Assembly (NCBI GenBank): GCA_026418615.1
Contig: JAOAAY010000007.1
Coordinates: 62,001-126,000, forward strand
Reading direction: 5' to 3'
Source of the DNA: Candidatus Sumerlaeaceae bacterium
GTDB taxonomy: Bacteria; Sumerlaeota; Sumerlaeia; Sumerlaeales; Sumerlaeaceae
DNA length: 64,000 bases
The notes under the pieces are model-generated. The model saw only the letters and a list, made by a program, of their open reading frames with translations, was not told where the DNA came from and did no database searches. Both the position numbers and the translations under genes were made by a program. Positions within the stretch are counted from its first letter, which is position 1. Every line of letters begins with the position of its first letter. Of the stretch, positions 41,880 through 51,955 are shown piece by piece.

Positions 41880-43511
41880 TCATCTCGCCTCCGCCAGGTC
41901 GGCAGATCGTACGGCCTCGCACTGGGCGATGGCCTTCTCGTATTCGCTGATGTTGCCCGCAGCCAGGATGCAAATGTGACGAGCCACGATGACCGTCGTC
42001 TCCGATTTGCTGAGGCTCTCCGTCAGCAGCCGTTCGAATCCAGCGCTATCCCGGGAGGGGTCGATGACATGAACATTTTTCACTCCCAGCGCCGCAACCA
42101 CCTCTTCGATGACAATGCGCGGGGCGCGTTCATGACTCAGCGTCCGGCCTGTGCCCGGGTGCTCCTGCTGGCCGGTCATGGCCGTCGTGCCGTTGTCGAG
42201 CACGATCACGACATGACCAGTCGGCGGCGGATTGTAAACCATTTCCTCAATTCCCGTGAGCCCCGTATGCATGAAGGTGCTGTCACCTATGATGCTGACC
42301 ACCCGTCTGGCCTGATCTGGCGGCAGAACATGCCGCAAGCCCAGCCCCACGGTGATGCCTGCTCCCATGCACAGACAGGTATCTATGGCCTCGTACGGCG
42401 GCATGACACCCAGCGTGTAACACCCGATGTCCCCTGTGACGATGCAGTCCAAGCGGTGAAGAACGCTGTAAACGGGCCGGTAAGGGCAAGCCTTGCACAG
42501 TTCAGGCGGTTTCCCCGCCGGCGGCGGAGGCTCCTCAGACTGATCTCCGACCAGGATGCGCCGAACGCGGTCCACATTCATCTCGCCGAATCGGAACTGG
42601 GGCGGCTTAGCCTCGACCTTCAAGCCGTTGGCGCGGATCGCATCGGCAAGGTAAGGATCGCCTTCCTCGAGGACCATCACTCGGTCGCAACTGCTTGCAA
42701 ATTCCCGGATGAGACCGAAAGGCAGGGGATAGGTCAGACCCAATTTCAGGAACGATGCGTCAGGGGCTGCCTCGCGTGCGTGCTGGTAGGTTACCCCGGA
42801 CGCGATGATGCCCAAGGCCCTGCTGCCCTCCTCGCGCCGGTTGAGGTCGCACGACTCGCCCCATTCCGCAATGTCCGCGAGTTTCTTTCGCAAGCGCCGA
42901 TGAGCAGGGCGGGCGTAGCCTGGAATCATAACCCGGCCGCGGATGTCGCGCTCGAAATGCGGAGTGATTGGTTCGGGAAAAAGCCATTTAGGCCGTACAA
43001 TCGTTTTACTGTGGCAAATGCGGGTCGTTACCCGCAGGAGAACGGGTGTCTGCCATTTGCGCGAAAGGTCCAGCGCTGCGGCAAAAAAATCATAGGCCTC
43101 CTGCGAGTCGGACGGCTCGAGCATGGGGACTCCGGCGGCCACCGCGTAGTTGCGGCTGTCCTGCTCGTTTTGACTCGAATGCATGCCCGGATCGTCCGCA
43201 CACACGATGACCAAAGCCCCGCTGACTCCCGTGTAGGCCACCGTAAACAGGGGATCGGCCGCGACATTGAGACCGACATGTTTCATCGTCACAATTGCCG
43301 ATGCTCCCGCATAAGCCGCGCCCACGGCCACTTCCAGCGCCGCCTTTTCATTTGGCGCCCATTGGGCTTTCCCTCCCAGTCTGGCAAACTCTTCAAGAAT
43401 TTGAGTGGAAGGTGTTCCCGGATATCCGGTTCCCAACGCCACTCCTGCATTGCGCGCAGCAAGGGCTATAGCCTCATTGCCGCTCAAAAACAGCCTGTCT
43501 GAGTATTTCAT
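41880..43511 (-). CDS. iorA: Indolepyruvate oxidoreductase subunit alpha lacking the C-terminal ferredoxin domain
   Basis: LSGNEAIALAARNAGVALGTGYPGTPSTQILEEF; TPP-binding GDSTFMHTGLTGIEEMVYN; ends at VIVARHICILAAGNISEYEKAIAQCEAVRSADLAEAR. Confidence 0.92.
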   Translation of the reverse strand: MKYSDRLFLSGNEAIALAARNAGVALGTGYPGTPSTQILEEFARLGGKAQWAPNEKAALEVAVGAAYAGASAIVTMKHVGLNVAADPLFTVAYTGVSGALVIVCADDPGMHSSQNEQDSRNYAVAAGVPMLEPSDSQEAYDFFAAALDLSRKWQTPVLLRVTTRICHSKTIVRPKWLFPEPITPHFERDIRGRVMIPGYARPAHRRLRKKLADIAEWGESCDLNRREEGSRALGIIASGVTYQHAREAAPDASFLKLGLTYPLPFGLIREFASSCDRVMVLEEGDPYLADAIRANGLKVEAKPPQFRFGEMNVDRVRRILVGDQSEEPPPPAGKPPELCKACPYRPVYSVLHRLDCIVTGDIGCYTLGVMPPYEAIDTCLCMGAGITVGLGLRHVLPPDQARRVVSIIGDSTFMHTGLTGIEEMVYNPPPTGHVVIVLDNGTTAMTGQQEHPGTGRTLSHERAPRIVIEEVVAALGVKNVHVIDPSRDSAGFERLLTESLSKSETTVIVARHICILAAGNISEYEKAIAQCEAVRSADLAEAR

Positions 43512-43646
43512 GAATCACTTCGTTTCAATGTGGGTGTCTGGCACTCTCGTGCACCTACAGAGGCAGGTTCAAGCAGATACGAAATCGCCGCTCCCATTGC
43601 GGTCGAACGGAACCGAATCAGTGCTGTTTTTGGGTTTTCTTGCCTG

Positions 43647-44831
43647 CTATCCGCGCTGATCATTGAACGCAGGGTGACCAGTCAACACGCCGAGCCCTGT
43701 CAGGGCCAGCGCCTGCACAGCCCTCACCATTTGCTCCTGAGCAAACGGGCTGATGCTGGCATCGGCGAATTCCCGCGTGTGTCCGCCAATCGTATTGTCT
43801 GTGGTGATGCGAATCGAGGGATGCAGGCACGGAAACCGGTGGCTGAGATTTCCAATGTCGAGGGATCCATGCGGGACGGAGTGATGAATTGGCTGCTCGC
43901 CTCCGACGCTCAACCATGCCTCGCGAAAGATGGATGCAAGCCCGTCATCCGGCCGCATCTCATAGTAGATATTGCCGTCCTGATGCCATTCGAACCGCGC
44001 ACCCGTTGCGCGGGATGCAGCCTCGCCGCATTCAATCAGCCGGCGTAGCACCAGTTCCGCTTCCTCGCGGTCGCGCCCGCGAAGGCTGAACGATGCAACC
44101 GTATGCTCCGGAATCACATTAGCGCGCTCGCCGCCTTTATGGATGACACCCGGCGCCTTGGCTGTGGGCGGAAGTTGCTTCAGCGCCAGACCCAGATTCA
44201 CGAACAACTGGATCATGGCATCCAAAGCATTGACACCTTTCCAAGGCGACGCGGCCGCATGCGCCGACTTGCCATGAAACTCGGCGATCACCGAGATACA
44301 CGCCAGCGAACTGTAGGCGATTTCCGTGTTGAGGCTTGGGTGCATCATCATGGCCGCGGCGACGCCGTCAAACACCCCGGCCTCAAGCATCGTGATTTTG
44401 TGCCCGTCGGTCTCCTCCGCAGGAGTACCAATCAACTGCACCTCGCCGGGCAGGTCGGTCACGGCCTCGCCGAGGGCAATGGCTGCAAAGGTCGAGGCCG
44501 TTCCAATCCAATTATGTCCGCAACCATGCCCAACCACGGGCAACGCGTCGTACTCGGCCAGCATGGCCACCTTGGGTCCCGGCACTTTGCCGCGCTTGAT
44601 CGCCCGGAATGCCGTCGGAAGGCCAGCCACACCGAATTCGACCTCAAAACCGTACGCCGCGGCGAGCCCGGCCAATAAGCGCGAGGATTCGTACTCCTCG
44701 CCGCTCAATTCGGGGTGTTCGTAAAGGTGCCGGGAGGTCTGGTGCATCTGGTCAGCAAGCCGCTCGACGGTGTGGATGATGACTTTGCTCGCGTCGGCAC
44801 AAAGGCTGTCACATTGGGTCAAGGCTGGCAT
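43647..44831 (-). CDS. M20-family amidohydrolase/peptidase
   Basis: LYEHPELSGEEYESS, AMLAEYDALPVVGHGCGHNWIGT, GTPAEETDGHK, GKSAHAAASPWKGVNALDA. Confidence 0.93.
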   Translation of the reverse strand: MPALTQCDSLCADASKVIIHTVERLADQMHQTSRHLYEHPELSGEEYESSRLLAGLAAAYGFEVEFGVAGLPTAFRAIKRGKVPGPKVAMLAEYDALPVVGHGCGHNWIGTASTFAAIALGEAVTDLPGEVQLIGTPAEETDGHKITMLEAGVFDGVAAAMMMHPSLNTEIAYSSLACISVIAEFHGKSAHAAASPWKGVNALDAMIQLFVNLGLALKQLPPTAKAPGVIHKGGERANVIPEHTVASFSLRGRDREEAELVLRRLIECGEAASRATGARFEWHQDGNIYYEMRPDDGLASIFREAWLSVGGEQPIHHSVPHGSLDIGNLSHRFPCLHPSIRITTDNTIGGHTREFADASISPFAQEQMVRAVQALALTGLGVLTGHPAFNDQRG

Positions 44832-44905
44832 CTCACTTGAGCGCAGAATGTGGGCATGTTGACGCTGCGCTTACACAGCCCGGCTGTGCCTCATTCGCCG
44901 ACACC

Positions 44906-46201
44906 TCAGCGTAAGGCCCGATCGTACAACGCGTTCAGATGGCGCAGGAAACTGGCGTAATTCATCATCGCGTCCAATTGCTCTGCCGTCATGACGGCCG
45001 TAAACCGAGGATCGGCCAGCAGATGCTGACGCAGACTCGAGGCCTCATTTTCCCAGGTCTTCATGGCTGCCGATTGAACGACCTCATAGGCTTCCTCCCG
45101 GCTCATCCCTGCTTCAACCAAGGCAAGCATGATCCGCTGGGAGAACACCAGCCCGCGCGTGCGCTCGAGATTCCGCTTCATGCTGCCCGGGTAGATGTGC
45201 AGTCCGGTCACGACGCGCCGCGTCAAACGCAGCATATAATGAAGCAGTGTCGTCGCATCGGGCAGGATCACCCGTTCCGCCGAGGAGTGACTGATATCCC
45301 GCTCATGCCAGAGTGCGATGTTTTCCAATGCGGGCACGACATAGCCCCGCAGTAGGCGCGCCAACCCACATAATTGTTCGCATTTGACGGGATTTCTCTT
45401 GTGCGGCATCGCACTTGAGCCTTTTTGTCCGCTGCTGAATGGTTCTTCGACTTCGCGTACCTCCGTCCGTTGCAGCCCGCGGATCTCTGTAGCGATCTTT
45501 TCAATGGTGGCGCCGCATACCGCCAAAGCGCACACAAGCGCCGCGTGACGATCGCGCTGCAAAACCTGTGTTGAGACCGGCGCCACCGGCAGCCCTAATT
45601 TCGCACAAACCCTTTTCTCGAAATCCGGGCCGGTGTGGGCGCAGGTGCCAACAGCGCCGGAGATCTTGCCGACCACGGCATCCGCAAAGGCGGCCTCGAG
45701 ACGAGTCCGGTTGCGCAGCATCTCCTGATAGTAAATCAGAAACTTGAAACCCAAGGTGATCGGCTCGGCGTGAACCCCGTGCGTTCGCCCGATCATGATG
45801 ATTTCTTTGTGGTCAATGGCCGCCTGCCGCAGATCGGAGATCAAACCGGCAACCTCTTCCATGATCAACCGGCCCGCAGACCGCAAACGCAGCGACTGGG
45901 CCGTATCAACCACATCGTTTGAGGTTAGTCCAAGGTGGACATGGCGGGCTGCCGGGCCGATGTTCTCGGCAAGGTTGGTCGTAAAGGCGATAACATCGTG
46001 GTGCAGCGTGCGCTCCAGTTCCGCGATGCGGGCCTCGTCGAATCGGGCGTTGTGTTTGATCGCCCACAAGTCCTCGGCGGGAATCCGGCCGTTCTCTGCC
46101 CAAACCTCGCAGGCGGCCAACTCCACCTCCAACCACGCTGCAAACTTCGCTCGCTCGCTCCAAAGATCCCGCATTTCGGGTGTCGAGTAACGCTCAATCA
46201 T
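44906..46201 (-). CDS. purB: Adenylosuccinate lyase
   Basis: MIERYSTPEMRDLWSERAKFAAWLEVE, GRTHGVHAEPITLGFK, SSAMPHKRNPVKCEQL. Confidence 0.97.
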   Translation of the reverse strand: MIERYSTPEMRDLWSERAKFAAWLEVELAACEVWAENGRIPAEDLWAIKHNARFDEARIAELERTLHHDVIAFTTNLAENIGPAARHVHLGLTSNDVVDTAQSLRLRSAGRLIMEEVAGLISDLRQAAIDHKEIIMIGRTHGVHAEPITLGFKFLIYYQEMLRNRTRLEAAFADAVVGKISGAVGTCAHTGPDFEKRVCAKLGLPVAPVSTQVLQRDRHAALVCALAVCGATIEKIATEIRGLQRTEVREVEEPFSSGQKGSSAMPHKRNPVKCEQLCGLARLLRGYVVPALENIALWHERDISHSSAERVILPDATTLLHYMLRLTRRVVTGLHIYPGSMKRNLERTRGLVFSQRIMLALVEAGMSREEAYEVVQSAAMKTWENEASSLRQHLLADPRFTAVMTAEQLDAMMNYASFLRHLNALYDRALR

Positions 46202-46845
46202 GCACGATCGCCTCTTCGCTGCGGCCCAAAACAAACGGTGCGACCGCGGATTTCGTAAGGTTCCTCCGTCACGCGCTTGAGGCATTCGGCGTATAACTCG
46301 TGCTCCTGCGCGAGGATCCGCTCTGAGAGCGTGTCCTCGGTATCGTCCGGCAGTACCGGCACCACACGCTGGCCAATGATGGGTCCCGTGTCCATGCCGG
46401 CATCCACAAAGTGAACGGTGCACCCCGAAAACCGGACGCCGTGCTCGATGGCCTGCCGCTGCGCGTGGAGCCCCGGAAACGACGGAAGCAGCGAGGGATG
46501 GATGTTCAGGATGCGCCCGGGGAAATGATCCAGCAGCACCCGGCCGACAATGCGCATGTAACCAGCGAGAACTACGAGGCTAACCCCGTGCTGCAAAAGG
46601 ATTTGAAGAACAGCGTTTTCATACGCCGCCTTGCCGGGGTGCGCATGGGGGGCTATTGCGTAAGCCGGTATTCCGTTAGCCTTGGCCGTGACAAGTCCGC
46701 GGGCATCCGGATTGTCGGATACAACGCAGACAATCCGGGCACGCTGGAAGTAGCCGTCGCACTGCTTGCGCAGCAGCGCTTCAAAGTTGGATCCGCGCCC
46801 AGACAGCATCACGCCGACCGGAATGATTTCGTCAGCACTTTCCAT
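46198..46845 (-). CDS. purN: Phosphoribosylglycinamide formyltransferase
   Basis: GVMLSGRGSNFEALL, VVLAGYMRIVGRVLLDHFPGRILNIHPSLLPSFPG, GCTVHFVDAGMDTGPI; ATGA overlap with purB. Confidence 0.97.
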   Translation of the reverse strand: MESADEIIPVGVMLSGRGSNFEALLRKQCDGYFQRARIVCVVSDNPDARGLVTAKANGIPAYAIAPHAHPGKAAYENAVLQILLQHGVSLVVLAGYMRIVGRVLLDHFPGRILNIHPSLLPSFPGLHAQRQAIEHGVRFSGCTVHFVDAGMDTGPIIGQRVVPVLPDDTEDTLSERILAQEHELYAECLKRVTEEPYEIRGRTVCFGPQRRGDRA

Positions 46846-46897
46846 AGCAGTCCTCAGGTCTTACCATGCGGTCGCAGCGTGTGCACGCCGCTGCCTG

Positions 46898-47371
46898 TCA
46901 ATGAGTGTGGGGCACGCGGATGTGGCGGTCGTAATCACGCAAGAGATCGCCACAAACGGAGCATTTGGGCCGCTCGCCGACGGTCCCGATGATGTACTCG
47001 CCGCCGCGCGGGCAGCGTGCTGTCGTCACAGGGAGATTCTGTGTATCGTCGTCGCAGGGCGCCCTTCGGCCGTACTCATACATGCGGAAATACCTGTGGG
47101 CGAGAACTTCGGCGGACGGACACAACTCGCCGGGACGGGCGGCCGTCTCCCGCGCCCATTCTTGTTTGGCGTCGAGCAATCGCTCGAGATTGTTCAGGCA
47201 GATGAATTCCCGTCCCTGATAATTCATGGGCGGATCAAACGAATGGCGCCAGCGGTAGGGGGTCGTTTGACACCCCGCACATAGGACCGCAGCGGTAGCC
47301 AGCGCAAGAGTCATGGCAGCATAGCGAGAACCCGTCATGTTTGTCCTGCCGTTTATCGAATTAAAATTCAC
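46898..47371 (-). CDS. Putative lipoprotein, hypothetical
   Basis: Lipobox-like ATAAVLCAGCQ; Cys pairs CPRGGEYIIG...CSVCGD. Confidence 0.65.
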   Translation of the reverse strand: MNFNSINGRTNMTGSRYAAMTLALATAAVLCAGCQTTPYRWRHSFDPPMNYQGREFICLNNLERLLDAKQEWARETAARPGELCPSAEVLAHRYFRMYEYGRRAPCDDDTQNLPVTTARCPRGGEYIIGTVGERPKCSVCGDLLRDYDRHIRVPHTH

Positions 47372-47467
47372 TTTCGCGCCGGCCGCGCCGGCTGCTGAAC
47401 CGCAGTGATGAGGCGGCAGGTCATCTTGGGGCGCAAGAAAAAAGCAAGGCCAAGGGATCGCTGCACC

Positions 47468-48289
47468 CTACTGCGGTGAGCCGATGTGAAACTCGATCGT
47501 TTTGTTGCTCACCTCCCCGATCGTCAGGCGCAGTTCCTCGTCCGACTTATACAGTCTCCGCGGAATGATGACGGCTGAGAGATGATCCCTGAGATTCTTG
47601 CGGAAGGGGAGGGGCGAGACCGTCAAACCCACCTTGTCGCCCAAGCGCGAGACATGGAGCGTATCCCCCTCGGCCAAAAACGGGACATTTGGAATGTCGA
47701 GTTCACCCTGAAACGGTCCGCAGAGCAGAAGGGCCAGTTCGTGGCAAACCTGCATAAACCGCAAGTGAGCCGCAACGGATTGACCCGGGGCTTGAGCAAA
47801 TTTCATCAGGTCGCGCTCATCAATCGCCCGGCTGAACTCAGGTCGCGTTTCCTCACGGGCCAGTTCTTCCGTTCGGCGGGCGATCATTTTCATCTCACCG
47901 AGGAATTGGCCAAGAGCGGCCACCGTTCGGGGGCTGCTTTTGACGAGGTTGACGCTCGCGCGCGCCTGTTCGGAATAGAACATGGCCGAGAGTCTTGCCG
48001 CATAAAAACGCTTGTCATCGAGGAGCAGGCGCACACTGCGTCGCCACGGGCCGAATGATTGCGCGACATCAATCTCTTGATAGGCCAGCGGCGCGCCTTC
48101 TGCGTTGATGCGAGGCGACGAGTCTTCATCGCGCCACCCTGACTCGTGGCGAGCGACAGCCAGCAAAACCTCCTCCGGCAACTTCCCGTTCGGGCCAACC
48201 CACGCTGCAGCGATCAGACTCGCGACACGCGCATGCTCCTCCATCGTGACAAGCAGCCACTTGTCCTCATTCCATGGCCTGCGAATCAT
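47468..48289 (-). CDS. DUF3891-like protein
   Basis: HARVASLIAAAW...VLLAVARHESGWRDEDSSPRINAEGAPLAYQEI. Confidence 0.7.
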   Translation of the reverse strand: MIRRPWNEDKWLLVTMEEHARVASLIAAAWVGPNGKLPEEVLLAVARHESGWRDEDSSPRINAEGAPLAYQEIDVAQSFGPWRRSVRLLLDDKRFYAARLSAMFYSEQARASVNLVKSSPRTVAALGQFLGEMKMIARRTEELAREETRPEFSRAIDERDLMKFAQAPGQSVAAHLRFMQVCHELALLLCGPFQGELDIPNVPFLAEGDTLHVSRLGDKVGLTVSPLPFRKNLRDHLSAVIIPRRLYKSDEELRLTIGEVSNKTIEFHIGSPQ

Positions 48290-48449
48290 GACAGACCTCG
48301 CCCTCGTTCAATACAGAATAACACTTAGACACCCCGACTGAAGAGCGCCCTGTTTTCAGACATTCTCGTTGCACACTATCGCAACTCGCAAGCAGCAATT
48401 TTGTGCAGGAAAAGTTGTGGACTACTTTTGTCTGTCTTTGACGCTGCAC

Positions 48450-49259
48450 TCAGAGCCGAGGAGTTCGTGCAAAGGTCAGACAGGTTACCGAGTCCGCTCC
48501 AGCGGCGCGAAGAACCCGCGCACATTCGTTCAGAGTGGCACCGGTCGTGCACACATCGTCCACCAGCAGAATCCGCCGACCGCCAACCCTATGCGTATCA
48601 GCCACTGCAAAGGCCCCGCGGATGTTATCTGCGCGTCGCTCGCGCGGCAAACGCGTCTGGCTGGATGTTGGCCGCACGCGCCGCAAGGCCAGCGCGTCCC
48701 AACGCATGCCCGTGGCCTCGGCGATTTCCCCGGCCAGCAGTGCTGATTGGTTAAAGCCACGGTCGCCCTCGCGAGACCGATGCAGCGGCACAGGAATCAC
48801 CAAATCAAATGACTGGCCGCAAAACTCCTCTGCTAGCGTGGAGAGCATATAGCCGGCCATGAACGGCGCGAACTCCTCCCGGCCGGAATACTTGAGGCGC
48901 TTCACGACCACCGCAGCCACACCATCAAAGACCACGCTGGACCGCACGCTGCGAAACCACAACTCCCCGGGAGGGCAGTCCGGACATCGGGCATCTTCAG
49001 CATAATCCGCATTGGCCTGACCGCACGATGGGCACACAGGCCGGGTAAGAGGCGTTATGTCACGCTCGCACGCAACGCACAACACCCGGCCACGCTCCAG
49101 GATGCGATCGCCACACCCGCAGCAGAGGCGCGGCAGACACAGGTCTGCCAGCGCTTGCACCGCATGGCTGATCAGCCGCCAAACTGGCTCAGCGGTCGGC
49201 AAGAGCCTCCACGCCCGGCAACTTCTTACCCTCCAGAAATTCCAACGAGGCCCCACCAC
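48450..49259 (-). CDS. comF: ComF family amidophosphoribosyltransferase-like protein
   Basis: [20 protein letters not shown] zinc finger; [44 protein letters not shown]; start overlaps pgk and may lie downstream. Confidence 0.9.
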   Translation of the reverse strand: MVGPRWNFWRVRSCRAWRLLPTAEPVWRLISHAVQALADLCLPRLCCGCGDRILERGRVLCVACERDITPLTRPVCPSCGQANADYAEDARCPDCPPGELWFRSVRSSVVFDGVAAVVVKRLKYSGREEFAPFMAGYMLSTLAEEFCGQSFDLVIPVPLHRSREGDRGFNQSALLAGEIAEATGMRWDALALRRVRPTSSQTRLPRERRADNIRGAFAVADTHRVGGRRILLVDDVCTTGATLNECARVLRAAGADSVTCLTFARTPRL

Positions 49260-50385
49260 CCGTTGAAATGTGCGTCATCTTGTCGGCCAGTTGGAACTTC
49301 TTGACCGCCGACGCACTGTCACCGCCGCCGATGACAGTTGTGGCCCCGGACGAGGCTAACGCCTCAGCAATCGCGCGCGATCCGCCAGCAAACTCGTCTA
49401 TCTCAAAAACGCCCACCGGGCCGTTCCAAACAACCGTTTTCGCCTGACGGATCTCGTTTACAAACATTTCGATGGTTTTCGGGCCGATATCCACACCCAT
49501 CCATCCGTCAGGGATGGCGTTGGAGGGGAAGACCTCTCGCGCGACGGAAGCGTCCGGTTTTTCAGTAGACTGGCAGGCCAGCGAATCCACCGGTAAAAGG
49601 AGTTTTTTGCCTGCGGCTTTGGCCTGATCCAAAGTTTTCAGAGCCACCTCAAGGGTTTCCGGCTCAAAGAGCGAGGAGCCGATCGAGCCGCCCTGCGCCT
49701 TGACGAAGGTGTAGGTCATGCCCCCGCCCAGCAACAGCACATCCACCTTGGTCAGCAGATTGGCGATGACGGCAATTTTCGAAGAAACCTTAGACCCGCC
49801 TAAGATCGCAACAAACGGCCGCTGCGGATTGCTCAGTGCGTCATCAAGATATTTGAGTTCCTTCTCCACAAGGAACCCGGCCACGCTGTCCTTGAGGTGC
49901 TTGGTGATGCCCTCCGTTGAGGCATGAGCACGATGGACTGACCCAAAAGCGTCCTGCACGAAAATGTCTGCCAGAGAAGCGAGTTTCTTGGAAAACTCCG
50001 GGTCGTTCTTTTCCTCCTCCGGGTGGAAGCGCACATTCTCCAGCAGCATGACATCGCCGTCTTTCAACTCAGCCGCGAGTTTCTCCGTCTCCGGACCAAT
50101 GCAGTCGGGTGCCATGATGACCTCTTTGCCAAGGTGCTCGCTCAGACGCTTGGCACAGGGCGCAAGGCTCATCTCCGGCACGGGTTTGCCTTTGGGTCGC
50201 CCCAGATGCGACGCTAAGATGACACGCGCGCCCGCATCTATGAGATACTTGATCGTTGGCAGCGACGCTTTGATGCGCTTATCATCCGTGATGACTCCAT
50301 TCTCGAGCGGCACATTGAAATCCACGCGAACGAACACGCGCTTGCCACGCAGGTCGGTCAGATCGGTAAGAGTTTTCTTGCTCAT
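49189..50385 (-). CDS. pgk: Phosphoglycerate kinase
   Basis: [68 protein letters not shown]. Confidence 0.98.
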   Translation of the reverse strand: MSKKTLTDLTDLRGKRVFVRVDFNVPLENGVITDDKRIKASLPTIKYLIDAGARVILASHLGRPKGKPVPEMSLAPCAKRLSEHLGKEVIMAPDCIGPETEKLAAELKDGDVMLLENVRFHPEEEKNDPEFSKKLASLADIFVQDAFGSVHRAHASTEGITKHLKDSVAGFLVEKELKYLDDALSNPQRPFVAILGGSKVSSKIAVIANLLTKVDVLLLGGGMTYTFVKAQGGSIGSSLFEPETLEVALKTLDQAKAAGKKLLLPVDSLACQSTEKPDASVAREVFPSNAIPDGWMGVDIGPKTIEMFVNEIRQAKTVVWNGPVGVFEIDEFAGGSRAIAEALASSGATTVIGGGDSASAVKKFQLADKMTHISTGGGASLEFLEGKKLPGVEALADR

Positions 50386-50550
50386 GGCTGATCCCTGTCC
50401 ACAACATTTGTGGGTGAATGGCAACCACTTAGCGCGGCTGCAAGAGATGAGCGTCCGACGACACACCGCCGTATCAATGAAAAAGCGACTCCTGCACTCT
50501 TTGCCCACGCAGTTCGCACATTTGCACCGCTGCGTAGTATCGCATTGCGT

Positions 50551-51897
50551 ATGACTCAGTTTGCCGTTAACGAGCCGGCTGAAAAGCCCGCAGCGTTCTA
50601 CCGGCCCGACATGGCCCGTTTGCGCCAGATTGCGGCTGCGGCTCCGGTCGCCGACGAGACGATGGCCAGCCATATTCTCCGGCGGGCAGGGGAGCCGCTG
50701 GCGCTTGCAGATTTGGCCTCGCTGCTGCATGGCGTTTTATCCGGTGACCGTCGAACCACGGTTGCCGTGTTACAGGCCTCAGCACGAATTCGCCGACACT
50801 TGTTCGGCGATTGGGTCGTTCCTATGGCTCCCGTGGAGATTGCCAACACCTGTGCCAGCGACTGCCTGTTTTGTGGTTGGCGGCTTTCCAACCGGGCGAT
50901 GAAACGCATGCGACTGCCCGTGGATCTTGCCCTTCTGCAGGTCGAGTATCTGCTCGATCTGGGGATCCATTACATTGAGTTCGTCAGCGGGGACGACTTG
51001 CGCGCCGTTCGCGAGACGCTGCCCGTGCTCATCCGCGAGACACGCGATCTATTCCGCCGCCGCGGTGTGGATGGTAAAGTCTCGTTCTGTACCCTCGCCC
51101 TGACACAGGTGCAGTACGGTGCGCTTCGTGAGGCCGGAGCAGACAACATGATTGTCTGGCAGGAAACCTACGATCCCACAGTATTCCGGCAACACATTGT
51201 CGGGGGACCGAAGGCATTCGGAATAGGCGACGATTGGAAAACCGTTCCCGACGGTGACGGCTGTCAGTTTCGCATCGAGTCTCAGGAGCGCGCGCTCCGC
51301 GCCGGTCTCGAGGTCGCCGTCGGCAGCATGCTGGGCTTGAATCCCGATATTTGCACGGAATTTCTCGCGACTGTTGAACACGCGCGCTATCTTGCCGCCG
51401 AGTACGGTGCCTCGCCAGATCATCCCATCATCATCGGCATGCCCGTGTGGAACCCCATTACCACCCACGAGACGGACCTGCGGCCCGGGGCGATGCCTTC
51501 GCTGGCGCAGGTCTTTCCGGCTCTTGCGGCGCTCTATCTGCTTGCCCTCCCCGACCGCGGCACTTGGGTATTTCCGAATTGCCGCGTTCCCATGCGCACT
51601 CAGGTGGAGGCTGTGCGAGCCGCAGGAGCATTTACCTCGACCGAGGTGAAACTGGGTCCGGGAGGGTATCTGCCGTCAATCCTGCGCCGTCTGGACGCAT
51701 CTGATCCGGCGGCCGCAACAAAACTGAGGTCGCGGGTGCTTTCGTTGCTGCGCGAGGTCGAGGGGGATGCGGAATCTCTCGAACGCGCGCTTGACGAACG
51801 GGAACAGTTCGTCCATCATTATCATGCCCACGAAGTGTATGCCCGCGAACTCCGGCGAAACGGCCTGCGCCTCGCAAGCGGGACCCGCATCCCGTAG
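50551..51897 (+). CDS. Orphan radical SAM protein of the ThiH/HydG/BioB-like superfamily
   Basis: CX3CX2C motif [23 protein letters not shown] at the GE-motif position; C-terminal LGPGGYL similar to the ThiH PGGY region. Confidence 0.8.
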   Translation: MTQFAVNEPAEKPAAFYRPDMARLRQIAAAAPVADETMASHILRRAGEPLALADLASLLHGVLSGDRRTTVAVLQASARIRRHLFGDWVVPMAPVEIANTCASDCLFCGWRLSNRAMKRMRLPVDLALLQVEYLLDLGIHYIEFVSGDDLRAVRETLPVLIRETRDLFRRRGVDGKVSFCTLALTQVQYGALREAGADNMIVWQETYDPTVFRQHIVGGPKAFGIGDDWKTVPDGDGCQFRIESQERALRAGLEVAVGSMLGLNPDICTEFLATVEHARYLAAEYGASPDHPIIIGMPVWNPITTHETDLRPGAMPSLAQVFPALAALYLLALPDRGTWVFPNCRVPMRTQVEAVRAAGAFTSTEVKLGPGGYLPSILRRLDASDPAAATKLRSRVLSLLREVEGDAESLERALDEREQFVHHYHAHEVYARELRRNGLRLASGTRIP

Positions 51898-51955
51898 GCG
51901 AGCCACGCCCGATCATCAGGCGACCGCCCGAGGAGATGCATCGGAAACCCGCCCT

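Noticed and set aside
41769-43502. 577 aa plus-strand ORF antisense to iorA/iorB
   Set aside because: The opposite strand is clearly IorA/IorB; composition is typical of antisense translation.
44874-44888. CACAGCC-c-GGCTGTG palindrome downstream of purB
   Set aside because: Short, with no T tract on either side; too weak to call a terminator or operator.
47390-47470. GCGCCGGC direct/inverted repeats between the lipoprotein and DUF3891-like genes
   Set aside because: Short GCCGGC-type palindromes are expected by chance at this GC content.
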